From: Odontocerum albicorne
Taxonomy: Eukaryota; Arthropoda; Insecta; Trichoptera; Odontoceridae
NCBI GenBank assembly: GCA_949825065.1
Contig: OX463848.1
Coordinates: forward strand, 25,816,699-25,880,698
Reading direction: 5' to 3'
Length of the DNA stretch: 64,000 nt
Part shown: positions 1-11,200 of the stretch, piece after piece
Layout: every line of letters begins with the position of its first letter
Numbering within the stretch: the first letter of the stretch is position 1
The notes under the pieces: generated by a model
Databases searched by the model: none
Seen by the model: the letters and a program-made list of their open reading frames with translations, nothing else
What the model was told of the DNA's origin: nothing
Position numbers and translations under genes: made by a program

Positions 1-651
1 TTCATTCGCGTCTAAGACATATTTTTCTTCATCTACTCGTATATATATAAAAATGTAAATGTTCGTTAAAAGAAAATCTCAAATCTCCTAAAGTTCTTCA
101 CCGATTGCTTTTAAATTTTGATAAAAGGTTGCATTCGTATACAAGCATGTTTATATATTTTTTTTTATATACAGTTGTATATAAAAAAAGTATATAAAAC
201 AGACGAAATAAACGGAGCGCCCCCTGCAGCGACATACGCAAACTAAACAATTCTTATTGACAGTTATGTCACATTGCATTTTCGACGTTTTTGTTTCTTT
301 CATTTCGTTTTTTAACTGTTTTTTATTATTTTTCTTAAATATTAAATAATAAATATTAAATTTTAAAATAAGTGTATTGAAAAATAACGCCATCGGTTTG
401 GGCGTAAAAGCAACACACGATATACTACATTTTTATCCGCCATAGTTATATCTTGAAATGCGTTAAAATTTACCTGTATCGATTGATTTGCATTTGAATT
501 GAAATATTTCGTTAGTATTTTTTTGTGTTTTCTTTGTTTTTTAGTTCGTGTATATTCTTTTTTTAATGTTTAGCAATTTTATATGTTTTTGTTATAACTT
601 TCTTTCTTTTTTTTCAGTGCAATCGATCTGCTTTATACTTCAGAAAGTTTA

Positions 652-1058
652 GGATGAGTCGTGCGGCGTTTAAAACGTCATGTCACAAAGGGATGGGGTA
701 AAATCGTTTTTTTTTTACAAATCGAATGGTTTTTTTTTATAAATCGAACAATTTTTTTTCTCTAAACTGACGTTTTAATTCCTAATTTTCATTATACTGT
801 CTTTCTCATGAATTTTATGATTTATATATATCTTTAAATAGGCCAAAATCCACAATGAATTAATAATAATAACGAACATTTCATTTAAGGTATAAAAAAT
901 CGAAAATCCAACTATCGAATACCCCATCCCTAGCCAATGCGGACTAAAGTAGTGACTTTTGACAAACGTTACCAAATATTATTTGATTTTTACAAACTGC
1001 CACATTTTTGCTAATTTGTAACAAGATGTATTAATTTGTCATTATTGTTAGTTTTTCC
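652..1058. other. AT-rich insertion inside the first Helitron repeat copy
   Basis: This segment interrupts the first copy of the internal repeat. It carries an 11 bp inverted repeat, GGGATGGGGTA at 690-700 and its complement at 920-930, suggesting a small decayed MITE. It begins AGGATGAGTC, a string that also occurs in the foldback element at 42629. No coding potential is seen. Confidence 0.4.
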
Positions 1059-1059
1059 T

Positions 1060-1610
1060 GTAATTAAGAATCACGATTGGCTGAGTGAACGAACTATTAT
1101 TGCCACCAAGAACAAAGACGTCTACGAACTTAACAATATTATTCAGTTCCTTTTTTAATGTTTCGCAATTTTATATGTTTTTGTTATAACTTTCTTTCTT
1201 TTTTTTCAGTGCAATCGATCTGCTTTAGTTCATCAAAACGCCGAAGAAGCAGCAGAGCGACGTGCAGCCAGACTTGAGGATGCACGGTTGCAAGCACGGT
1301 GATCCCGTTCTTCAGCTTCTGCAATTTAGTGACGTCAAAAGAAGAATTGATTGAAAAAGTATTTCCTAATATTCAAATAAATTATAAGAATCACGATTGG
1401 CTGAGTGAACGCGCTATTCTTACCGCCAAGAACAAAGACTTTTACGAACTTGACAATATTATTCAGTTCCTTTTTTAATGTTTAGCAATTTTATATGTTT
1501 TTGTTTTAACTTTCTTTCTTCTTTTTCAGTGCAATCGATCTGCTTTAGTTCATCAAAATTCCGAGGAAGCAGCAGAGCGACGTGCAGTCAGACTTGAGGA
1601 TGCACAGTTG
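1060..1610 (+). repeat. 320 bp internal tandem duplication in the Helitron
   Basis: The segment beginning AAGAATCACGATTGGCTG at 1066 recurs at 1386. The poly-T, CAG and GCAATCGATCTGCTTTAG block at about 1151 recurs at about 1471. A third partial copy of the same block starts near 558 but is followed by unrelated sequence. Each unit ends in an intron-like pyrimidine tract plus CAG acceptor. Confidence 0.85.
1352..1474 (+). pseudogene. Helitron Pif1-like helicase C-terminal fragment
   Basis: The frame reads [20 protein letters not shown] and then a [13 protein letters not shown] stretch, which is the conserved C-terminal part of Helitron helicases. A degraded copy of the second half lies at about 1066-1150. 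There is no start codon and no ATPase core, so this is a captured or truncated piece of the transposon protein. Confidence 0.7.
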
Positions 1611-1820
1611 CGAGCACAGCGATCGCGTTCTGCCGCTTCAGATCTGCTTCGTTCTCAACAGAATGAACGCGACAGGCTGAGAGTGGCTGAAAGACGTCAA
1701 AAATATTGTATACCCACAAGCATTGTGAACTTAAACATATTAGAAACGTGTGCTTTCTCTTTTCTTTCTTTTCCATTTAACCAGACTGAGCCACAGCAAC
1801 GCGTGGCCGGGTATAGCTAG

Positions 1821-2566
1821 TAATACATAAAATCATGCAAGAAGGCAGACAAATAAAACCTACTTTGTATTGTTACATTGCTTGACGGACATGTTTGTTT
1901 GCCTGATGGTACGAAAATTAATTCAGACACATTTAATTTGGTTCCCCAGGGTAAACGAACCCGGAATTACCGTGTCGAATATAAACGTTTGTCACTCGAC
2001 CAAATTTTTATTTTGAAATATATGACATACTTGAAAAAGTGTGATAAAAAAGCTTGGAATTTATATATGCTTCCACGTAAATACAGTCCCAGAACTGAAG
2101 TATCGAACCTGCAACACTTAAAAGTTAGGCAAGCTTGGTGTCCCCGGCGTTGAGAAATTTGAGATTTTTTTTATACAGGCAATTTAGTCAAACTTAAATG
2201 ATTTGTGACTTCAATGGTAAAATCAAAAAAGCATAAGAGATTCAATATAATAAGTAAAAAAATAAATAGAATTATTTTAAGTTTCAGCTCATTAAACTTG
2301 AAAAAATGCAATACAGTAAGCGAAAAAGTTTATTGAAAAAAGAAGAAACGCAACAATTATGTGACGTAGCAAATATATGACATTTAGTAAATTTAATCTG
2401 TCCCGTCAAGGATAACCGAGAAACATATTTGAAATTGTTAAAATTATCAAAAATATAAGTATTCATTAACTAAATAAATGAAACTAAATTCTATCTCTAC
2501 ATAATTGAGTTCAATTCTCAATTGCGTAGAACTTCAGTTTAATTTAAACGTCATTGAAAGGAATTA
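1821..2566. other. Spacer with an unrecognised 91-codon ORF
   Basis: Plus-strand positions 1878-2153 are open and encode a basic peptide containing LPDGTKINSDTFN and YRVEYKRLSLDQ. I do not recognise it. It begins just after the Helitron terminus, so it may be part of an older element into which the Helitron inserted. The rest of the interval is AT-rich with no supported gene. Confidence 0.35.
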
Positions 2567-3388
2567 GGTGTTAACATAAGTTGTGTCCGTTTTTTTTTTC
2601 AAATTTAAAAATTAGTACCAAAAGTAAAACAAAATGGTAAAAGTTATACGTCATTCGAAAGAAAATTTTCTGCTCTACAATATATTGTGTTTGCTTTTAC
2701 GTTACATATATTATTTTATTTGATTACAAGCCTTCAAAATGGAATGTCAAGTAGACAAAGGGAGCATTTTCGACACCTCCTTCTGTTCGCGTTCAATCGA
2801 GGGAATAAAGCTGCCAAAGCTGCTCGCAATATTTGCGAAGTGTACGGTGGAGATGCTATGAATGAAAGAACAGCTCGTCGATGGTTTTTGCGTTTCAAAA
2901 ACGGTAATTTCGACCTGAAAGATATGGAGCGCTCCGGACGACCAGTGGACTTCGATGAGGACCGCTTAAACCATATTATTCATGAAGATCCCCTTCAAAC
3001 CACCGTAGAATTGGCTGAACAGATGAATTGTAGTCACATGACTGTACATATATCGCCATCTTAAATTAACGGGAAAAGTCCAGAAGTTCGGCGCTTGGGT
3101 TCCACATGTTTTGAGTGAAAACAACAAGAATTAACGTTCGACAATTGATTTTTGTTGTTCTGAACGCGAACAAAAGGAGGTGTCGAAAATCCTCACTTTC
3201 GTCTACTTGACATTCCATTTTGAAGGCTTGTAATCAAATAAAATAATATATGTAACGTAAAAGCAAATACAATATCTTGTAGAGTAGAAAATTTTCTTTC
3301 AAATGAGGTATAACCTTTACAATTTTGTTTAACTTTTGGTGCTTATTTTAAAATTTGGGAAAAAACGGACACAACTTATGTTAACACC
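2567..3388 (+). mobile_element. Foldback mariner derivative with very long inverted arms
   Basis: It starts TA|GGTGTTAACATAAG at 2567 and ends in the complement at 3388. The left arm, including the start of the transposase, is repeated in inverted orientation at about 3170-3388, giving arms of about 200 bp instead of the usual 30 bp TIR. Only the N-terminal third of a transposase survives. The right flank reads CA instead of TA. It lies in the first intron of MBOAT7-like copy 1, its end 34 bp from that exon's donor. Confidence 0.85.
2729..3063 (+). pseudogene. Mariner transposase N-terminal fragment
   Basis: It encodes a helix-turn-helix DNA-binding segment with landmarks HLLLFAFNRGNKAAKAAR, NERTARRWFLRFKNGNFDL and DMERSGRPVDFDEDRL, typical of mariner transposase N-termini (SETMAR/HTH_48 type). 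The frame ends at a stop after NCSHMTVHISPS, and no catalytic DDD domain follows. A second, longer copy of the family is at 11686-12789. Confidence 0.85.
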
Positions 3389-3422
3389 CAATATATCCCA
3401 CATAGTATTTTTAAAAACTTAC

Positions 3423-3664
3423 CGCGGCCCAACGATCAATATTAATTTCATACCAATTGACAGAACAATAACATGCTGCCAAATATAAACACCCATCACA
3501 AAGTACATTACAAAAAACCCTATAATTGTTCCCGTCCATCTTTTACTTTCAAATCCTGGAATCCTTTTGTGAATCAAAGCGAAAAGGGCCATGCACGGAA
3601 ACAACACTGATCCTTTAGACACGGAAAATCTTTTACCATTCGTATTACTTGTCATCGTTTCCAT
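3423..3664 (-). CDS. MBOAT7: MBOAT7-like acyltransferase copy 1, first exon only
   Basis: The exon starts at ATG 3664 and ends at donor GTAAGT (3422-3417) in phase 2. It encodes the N-terminal membrane segment of an MBOAT7-like lysophospholipid acyltransferase, with IPGFESKRWTGTIIGFFVMY and VYIWQHVIVLSIGMKLIL. It parallels exon 1 of copy 2 (28269-28489) in length, phase and sequence (GFE.KRW.GT, YFVMG, WQHVI). Downstream exons would lie beyond the left edge, so this third tandem copy is seen only in part. Family function: acylation of lysophosphatidylinositol in the endoplasmic reticulum membrane. Confidence 0.82.
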
Positions 3665-4010
3665 ATTTTATAAAGAATCGTTTTAATTTAGATTTAATTA
3701 GTTTATAAATTTGATAAAAATCCGTAGGACGCAAGAAACACGTAAACGTTCCGTTCAAAATACACAACACGAATGCGAATGTATTGAAACACAGCAATAG
3801 AATATACACTTCTAAACTACCGGGTGTTCATTACTCATTGATTAAATGCTAAATAAATATAAATATCCTCGTACATGCCATCACCCCATCTATAGTTTCT
3901 CCGAAGGCCATTATCTTCTCATATTGTGTATCTTACACCATTTAAAAAGGTATTGATAAATATGTATTAGGTATTATGAAAATGAGCGTATAAAAACGTA
4001 TGTTACTTAC
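3665..4010. other. Spacer upstream of MBOAT7-like copy 1
   Basis: This is AT-rich DNA directly 5' of the copy 1 start codon, where its promoter and 5' untranslated region should lie. I see no clear TATA box, conserved element or other coding sequence. Confidence 0.3.
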
Positions 4011-4212
4011 GTTCTTCCAATGTGCTCAGCCATAGTTTCCTTAGGTCGTCGAGTTTCTCTTTGATGTGTTTGAACTAATACAATGATACTATCCACACCC
4101 ACAGCTAGTACAAATAATGGAATTACTTCAATGATAATCAAAGTTGCTGGAAGACCCACAAACCCAAATAATCCAACTGAACAAGCAAGAGAAGCTAACA
4201 CGATGAACACAT
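4011..4212 (-). pseudogene. NPC1: Orphan exon of an NPC1-like sterol-sensing domain
   Basis: This 202 bp exon has an intact acceptor (AAAATTCAG before 4212) and donor (GTAAGT from 4010), with phase 1 entry and phase 2 exit. It encodes part of the sterol-sensing domain of Niemann-Pick C1: ACSVGLFGFVGLPATLIII, then EVIPLFVLAVGVDSIIVLVQ, then THQRETRRP. NPC1 exports cholesterol from lysosomes; this segment covers two transmembrane helices. Where the family normally reads GVDNIFILVQ, this copy has GVDSIIVLVQ. No neighbouring NPC1 exons are visible between the flanking MBOAT7-like genes, so it is probably a transposed or duplicated gene fragment and not a working gene. Confidence 0.78.
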
Positions 4213-4614
4213 CTGAATTTTTTTTACTCAGTTACTAAATTTTAATAAAAATTAGTATTTTTGGTGAAAAAAATTCACTTGTGATATTGGAAATACACTT
4301 CAAAAGGTTTATAGAAACAAATCCATATTAAGAAATATTACTCATCAACATTTGATACAGTGGAACTTTAAAAAGGAAAAAGGCAATTTCAAACATAATT
4401 TTCCATCTCAAAGAAATAATCCAAATTTAAAATCAAGTATTGCATGGCATTTATTTATTAACAGTATAATAACACAATGTATGTACTCGTATATACACTT
4501 AACAACATAATAAACACAATGTATGTACTCGTATATCTCACAGATAAATTGTTTTGTAGTTATTTCTTTCGATAAATCATCATTTTTGTTTTTTTTTTCA
4601 ATGCCAAATAAATG

Positions 4615-4985
4615 GAGTCATAAAATAATCCTGGCGGAAAAGCTAGACGATCTCCAATTTTTACTGAATAGAGTAAAAGCAACAGGCAAAGACTAAATAT
4701 TTATGTCCACAATATCATACGAGTATGTAGGAAGCCCAATAACTCGTACTCATGATCGTGACCCGAATAGAAATGTAGATGCTGAATTGAATTGGCCGGT
4801 ACAGAATTTCCCAAGTTTGAGATCAGTATTCTGTAATGATAATTTGAATCTTAAACTACGGCAGCACATGATTAAGTGCTACATACAATCTATTCTACTT
4901 TATGGTGTTGAAACATGGATCATAAAGATCAGCTGTAAGCATTTGAAATGTGGATTCATCAAAGAATGTTAAGAAATTATTGGTA
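4615..4985 (+). mobile_element. Non-LTR retrotransposon relic, RT thumb region
   Basis: The plus strand reads LNLKLRQHMIKCYIQSILLY followed by GVETW, the region after the palm domain of insect non-LTR reverse transcriptases (usually YGCETW or YGVEAW). Stops and frameshifts interrupt it. It lies just downstream of the copy 2 MBOAT7-like stop codon, antisense to that gene. Confidence 0.65.
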
Positions 4986-5006
4986 TCGCTAACTTAAAAA
5001 TGAATA

Positions 5007-5210
5007 TCAGTTCAATTTATTTTTCTGCAAATACGCAAGGACAACTTTTCCAAAGAGGTAGTGGAAGAGTAGAGAGAAGTATGGCACGTAGTTCATTGCA
5101 GAGGCGTGGGTTAGCAGCGCGTTGGGCTCTAAGATTACGAACGAGACCATCAGGTGACTAAAGATGTGCGCCTGGATTAGCCACATCGCCAACAGATATG
5201 CCTTGGACAC
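5007..5210 (-). CDS. MBOAT7: MBOAT7-like copy 2, terminal exon 7
   Basis: The acceptor ATTATTCCAG precedes 5210. It encodes the last membrane helices (AMWLIQAHIFSHLMVSFVIL, then YVPYFSLLFHYLFGKVVLAY) and a short basic tail (KNK), ending at TGA 5007. It aligns with exon 7 of copy 3 by position and by WLI...KNK spacing. The 3' flank runs into an antisense non-LTR relic. Confidence 0.85.
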   Translation of the reverse strand: MSKAYLLAMWLIQAHIFSHLMVSFVILEPNALLTHASAMNYVPYFSLLFHYLFGKVVLAYLQKNKLN

Positions 5211-8200
5211 CTGGAATAATGTAAACGTGTATTATCAATGCGAGCAAAATCGATTAACTAATTTGCATTAATTCGTTTACTTTGTTTTATCATACGATCT
5301 AGATCAGTGTTTCCCTAACTTTTTTAACCCGTGCCCTCCTTTTGAGCTAGGTCTCATGAAAGCATTTATAAAAGCAATGAATAAGGCGGACCAGCATTTT
5401 AATACAAAAATGTCCGTCGTTGTATGTGAACTTAGTAGTTCAATAGTGTGAATGCCAGTAAATTGTTGTCAGTGAATCACATACATATGAAGTAAGGTAT
5501 CGTTAAAGCATTTACTAACACAATCATGAAGGATAGCTAAATTTCGGTACAGAAATTTCTGAATTAACTTGTAAACAGGAATCATTAGAGAATTTTGACT
5601 TTTATTTCATATTTAGCTCCCCAACATCTACGAAACTAATTTTAAGTCATTTTATCATTTTTAACAAAGTAAGTATTTCAAAATTTTTGTAAAATATAAA
5701 AATAACGAAATTTGTCGAGCAGCGTAATGAACAAACAAAAAACTACTAAACAAAACTTTGCTTACCCAGCCAGTAGTATATTGGTATATTTTATGGTACG
5801 ATTTCTCGCTGACGATGAACATTCCACAAAGAGGCAAGCTCGTGTAGTATCCAGGCTCTAGTCCATGCCAAAATGCACTCACCAGCATTGTTAGTACAAT
5901 TCTGAAAAATGTTCGTGCTAGAAAATTATACAGATGTATGCTCCTACACAAAGTTACTCTGGTTATTTTATCGAGGAGTACTATCAATAAATTCAAAATA
6001 TGTATGATGCAAACACATCTCACTTTGAATTTGTAATCGGAGATTTCAACGCAAGAATCGGTGGTCTTCGCAAAGATGACGAATCAGTGGGAAGCTTTGG
6101 AATAGGCACCCGAAATGACTGGGTAAACAGGCTTGTAGAGTTTGCTCAAGGCAATTCCCTTTGTGTTATGAATTCATTTTTCAAATAGAAAGACTCTATA
6201 AAATGGACGTGGAAAAGCCCAACAGGTAACATAAGTGAAATCGACTACATCCTGTCAAACAAAAGATTAACTGTCCAAGACTGCACTGTTCTCAACAGCT
6301 TTAAAACAGGCAGCGATCATCGCCTAGTTAGAGCCAAAATAAGGATTAACACTAAAACTGAACGTCTCAAAGTGATTAATAAAAAGGAGAAAAAAATAAT
6401 AGACAATGATCTACTTCCAAAAAATAAAAATGGATTTCAACTGGACCTTAAAAATCGATTTGAAATCCTCAGCGAACCAGAGCTTCCGGTTACAATAGAA
6501 TGAATAGCAAAACAGATAGTACAGAGTGCTACAAACTACGGTGGCTCATATTCTCAAAAAGAATCAAAATTGTCGCAGGAAACATTAGATCTTATAAAAC
6601 AAAGAAGAATATGATATCTACACAACTCGCTTCTACATCACCATCTTTTTCAGAGATCAATAGAATGCTACGCAAAAATATTCGTTAAGATATCCGCGAA
6701 TATAATACAATAATGGTTCAAAGGACGATTGACAATAGAAGAAATCTCAATAAGCTGAAGCAAAATATGTCTTTAAGAAAACGCCACATCATTGCACTTA
6801 AACTTTCTGATAATACTATAACTTAACAACGAGACCTTATCCTGAAGAGAGTTGAAGAATTTTATAGAGAACTATATGCCGATACAGATACGGTAACTGT
6901 ACCTGAAGTGTTTTCTAGAAAAACACATTCCAGAAGATTGGAAATCTGCAACAGTAATACTTCTCCACAAGAAAGGTGATCAAGAGGATCTTAAGAACTA
7001 CCGTCCGATCAGCATACATTTTTTTTACCAAGATCTTAACTAACCGACTCTCGAGTACTTTTGACACGAACCAACCATGAGAACAAGCTGAATTCAGGAA
7101 GGGTTTCAGTACCATGGATCATATTCAGGTGCTGCCGGAAATAATAGAACGATATGAGGAATACGAACTCCCTCTGTACCTAGCCTTTGTGGACTGCGAA
7201 AAGGCATTTGACTCAGTCAAGAAAGCTGCCATACAAGAAGCTCTAAAGACACAAGGCGTTGATGGAGCATACATTCAGTTGTTAAATAACATCTATAAGG
7301 ATGCAACAGCAAAAATACATCTCAATAAATCCTCGAAAACCTTCCGAATTGGTAAAGTAGTTCGTCAAGGGGATACTATTTCCTCAAAATTATTCACAGC
7401 TACACTTGAATACGTCTTTAATAAACAAGAATGAGACAATAAAGGCCTAGTGATTAATGGAAAATACCTGAGCCATTTAAGATTTGCAGACGATATCGTT
7501 ATATTCTCACAAAACTCGAATGATCTTCAGCACCAACTGCAAGAATTGGCAGAGGTCATTAAAGAAGTTGGTTTAAAAATGAAGACATCAAAAACCAAAT
7601 ATATGATGAACGGCTTTGCTATCCCAAAACCAATAAACGTAGATGGAAAGCAGGTGGGGCTCATTTGGACGTTTGAACAACATTTTCAAAAGTAATCTCC
7701 CAATATCCTTGAAGCGAAAGATCAACAACCAGTGTATTTTCCCAGTTCTTACGTATGGCTGCAAGACATGGACGCTCACAGTAAAGAACACACAAAAACT
7801 CCAGACCGCACAAAGGGGCATGGAGAGAGGCATGTTGGGATATACTAAAAGAGACCGTAAACGAAACACCTGGATTCGCAATATAACAAAGGTAGAAGAC
7901 GTTATAAATGTGTGCAAAATAATGAAGTGGCAATGGGCGGGACACGTAGCTAGAATGTCAGACTCCCGATGGACATCCGACTATCCGCTACGCAATGATA
8001 GGTGAGGATTCTTCACCCTTAAAATCCCTCTGTGCCCCTTTTTCGTCGTTTCCTGTGCAGTGCCACGATCTGATAGGTCATCGACGTTTTTTACGTCGGA
8101 ATAGCGTTTACTTACTTACAAATGTCTTCGACTTTCTCATGTATTTAGCAGCGGCTCCGTACGACATTTTTTGTAGTTTGGATGTGTACACAGAAACACG

Positions 8201-11200
8201 GCTTCGTAACGTGATGCGTACGCAGCACTCATAGTGAAATATATTTTTGTGTAACCAAGGTCGAACGACAACTAAGTTTTTCTATACAAAGCATCTTGAG
8301 GAAAGTATTCTGCTACCTGTTCGCGTTTGAATCTACCCTCTAACGGTTTCCAGGAAAAAATGTAGTCGTACACGCTCTTGTCAAACATACTGTATGTTAT
8401 TTGTTATTTTTACCTATAATCTTTGAATACCGTGTTCTTGAATGCTTCTCTGTAGATATATCTTGCCATGAAGTACTGCACAGACATGTTCCAGTTTCTC
8501 CAATATGTTGACTGCCATGGAGATAAGTGGATCTGAACCAGATTGAGTGTTCTCACTGTTTCAAAATCATAATCCAGTTTAGTGGCTTCGACCGGAGAAC
8601 TAAAATAAACAAATTTCAATTTTATTCAACTCTTATTGAACGAGTGCGGATAATAGCAGAAAAAACCTTTGAAAAATAAAAAATAAAAAATGCTGAAAAC
8701 CTGGTTCATATAGGCGACAATTGAACTCTGTAATCAAAAAGTGACTTCCTTGACTGTAGTCAAAGTGCCGTTTGAATGTTGAAGATTCGGTGGCCTAGTC
8801 CAGGGTCGGCAGACTTTCTAGTGAGATGAGCCAAATATTAAATAAACAGAATCTCAAAATTTTCATAGAGCAGCAACAGTAATTTTCATTGTAGATTTAA
8901 ATGATGAAAAAATACATTTAAATGATGAAAAAAAAACGAGATAAAATAAAGATTTTAATTTAAAACTCAAATTCACAATACAGTCGTAGGCTACATAGAA
9001 GAATAGAATATTATACATGAGAGTTATAAGCTTCAGTAGCTCAGTGTTCTACCTATAAAACAAGAAAACCTAAATAATTAAACACTAATAAAACATAAGA
9101 ATAAAATTGTGCCGTTTATGTTTGTTCATCGGCTGTAATGTTCTTCTTGTGATGGAGCGGAGTGGAGGTAAAACTGGAGTTGAAGAGTCGTACGTGCCTA
9201 TGAAAAGAGCCCCATGCAGCTCGCGAGCCACGGTTTGCTGACCCCTGGTCTAGTCGATAAAATGCTTGATTTCCACTCTAAGGTTTTTGTTTTAGTTCCC
9301 GGTGGAATCCGGGAAAAAATGCGTCTAGCAACAATACTTGCACGCGCTAGACGTGTACAAATCTTGTTGTCTCTTCATTTGCGGGATACTATTGCCAACA
9401 CGTAGGTACGGTGACAGACTGCAAGTTCTGTGCCTACTCAAGTAATTCTAAGCCCGAAGGCTCAATTAATGACGTCGAAGACAATGTTGTCTGCCGACCC
9501 CGTTCTTCAAAATGTCCAAATAATCAATTCGTATATTTGAAGGGTACCATACGAATGAATGAATTTGAATATTAATTTTTGTTCACTAGGTTTAAGACAT
9601 GAATCATGAATACTTATTATATATATTTTTATGAAAGTATAACTGAATACTCGTTGTTGGTTGTAAAATAATTGCTACTAAACAAGAAATCTATATTTTC
9701 ATCTGTCAAATTAGATGAATATCAAAAATTACACTTATGTATGAACACTACACACATACTATCACATATCGGAACACCTATAATGGTTTATTTTTTGTCT
9801 TTCAATGGTAAGAGCTCTGTCGTTTTCTTAACAAAGATCTCTTTCAATGGTAAGAGCTCTGTGATTTTCTTAACAAAGATGTTTTTCTAAATATAAGCTG
9901 ATGTGGGAAGTTACTAATCTAATCCCATGCGGAGTCTGCTCTCTAAATAATGATCTACTCTCTAATAAATTGTCCTTTTATAATCTTGTTTACCATTAAA
10001 AACAAAGCAAATATGTTTCATTTTATACCTTATCTATTCTTCTTCTCTATTACAATACTGGTATAGAGGTACATGGGCAAATGGTAACGCACTGGACTTC
10101 CGTGCGGAAGGTTGCCGGTTGAAACTCCACGCTGTGCTACTCCCCTCGAATGATACAGGCATTTTTTCCACCTAGTATTCGGGGGTATAAAGATGCCTAT
10201 GGCTTCGATCATATCTACTCTTTCAGAAAAAAAAGCATGGCGATGTGCTCCGATTGTCTTATTTCGATATGCCATCAGATCAAGTACAGCAGTGTGGTCG
10301 GTGAGTTTGCTGGTGCGCTACGGCTCAATAACTTTAAAAAAAACTTCACGGCACAGCTTCGCTTTCCAACTGAATTGATGTTGGAATGGCGAGGGGATCC
10401 TCGACTATGAGGTTTAGCAACGACGACGATTAGTGTAGACAAATTTCTCATCTACTGAACAGCAGATTGGTGGTTTCAAATTATGGATTTCTTTCCAAAC
10501 AAATTTAAAAATGTTAATTCCAACATTTTAAAATTTGTTTCAAAATCTATTTGGAGCATAAAGTTCATCAGCGTGCCATTAAGCAAACAAGTAAAACATC
10601 CCTTTTTAGCCAAATCTTTACAGATTAAGGATGCATCCGTTTACCCTTCGAAGAATTGTTTCAAAAAGTTAATTGATATGGAAAAGAAAAAACATCAAAT
10701 ACTTACATGTTTCTCAATTGGGCGTAATCGATTCTTGGTCCATGCGCTGAGAAAGACTTGGCTTGTACTGGATATGCACCCAGGCCTGTAATGGCGCAGA
10801 TGACCCGCCCCATTAATAAGCCACTGGTCATCCACAACTTGAAGCGGAGAACGTACAAGAAGTTGAGGACGTTCTTGTAGATGAAGTGGCTGCGGCGAAA
10901 GTCCTCCGTCACAATGTACTTAAAGAATAATATTTATTAAGTATTATTAACCAGTAATACTGAATAACCACATAATATAGATATAAGAGTGCATGACGAA
11001 CATTAGGTCTCGTGAGTGGTAAACTTGCTATTGTTAATATTAGATTCCGGTATTTTACAGCTCAATCCATCTAAAGTAATTCAAAACGGCTTGGAAATTG
11101 AGCTTGTGTGTATATAGTCATGTGTGTGCTTATATTTTTTTAAATGTTTGTATAAGTCAATTGTATTTAAAATTTTATCAATGAACGTAATTTTATTTAT

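Larger units (their letters stand above)
32..1820 (+). mobile_element. Helitron, non-autonomous, both termini present
   Basis: The 5' end is a TC start (TCTACTCGTATATATATAAA) that matches the usual insect Helitron terminus. The 3' end is CTAG at 1817-1820, preceded by a hairpin with stem GCCAC/GTGGC. It sits between an A and a T with no target duplication, as expected for rolling-circle insertion. Inside are remnants of the Pif1-like helicase tail and an arginine- and alanine-rich repeat peptide, duplicated in a 320 bp tandem repeat. At 1789 bp it lacks an intact Rep/helicase. The family call rests on end structure and helicase similarity recalled from memory. Confidence 0.85.

Noticed and set aside
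1878..2153. 91-codon plus-strand ORF with LPDGTKINSDTFN
   Set aside because: No family recognised, no splice or start context, and it lies next to a Helitron end. Kept only as an unrecognised ORF in the spacer entry.
4011..4212. NPC1 exon as an alternative exon of the MBOAT7-like genes
   Set aside because: It lies after the terminal exon of copy 2 and before the start exon of copy 1, so no simple in-frame splice includes it.
10483..10791. 102-codon plus-strand ORF
   Set aside because: It overlaps exon 4 of copy 2 on the opposite strand. The upstream part is lysine-rich intron sequence without motifs.
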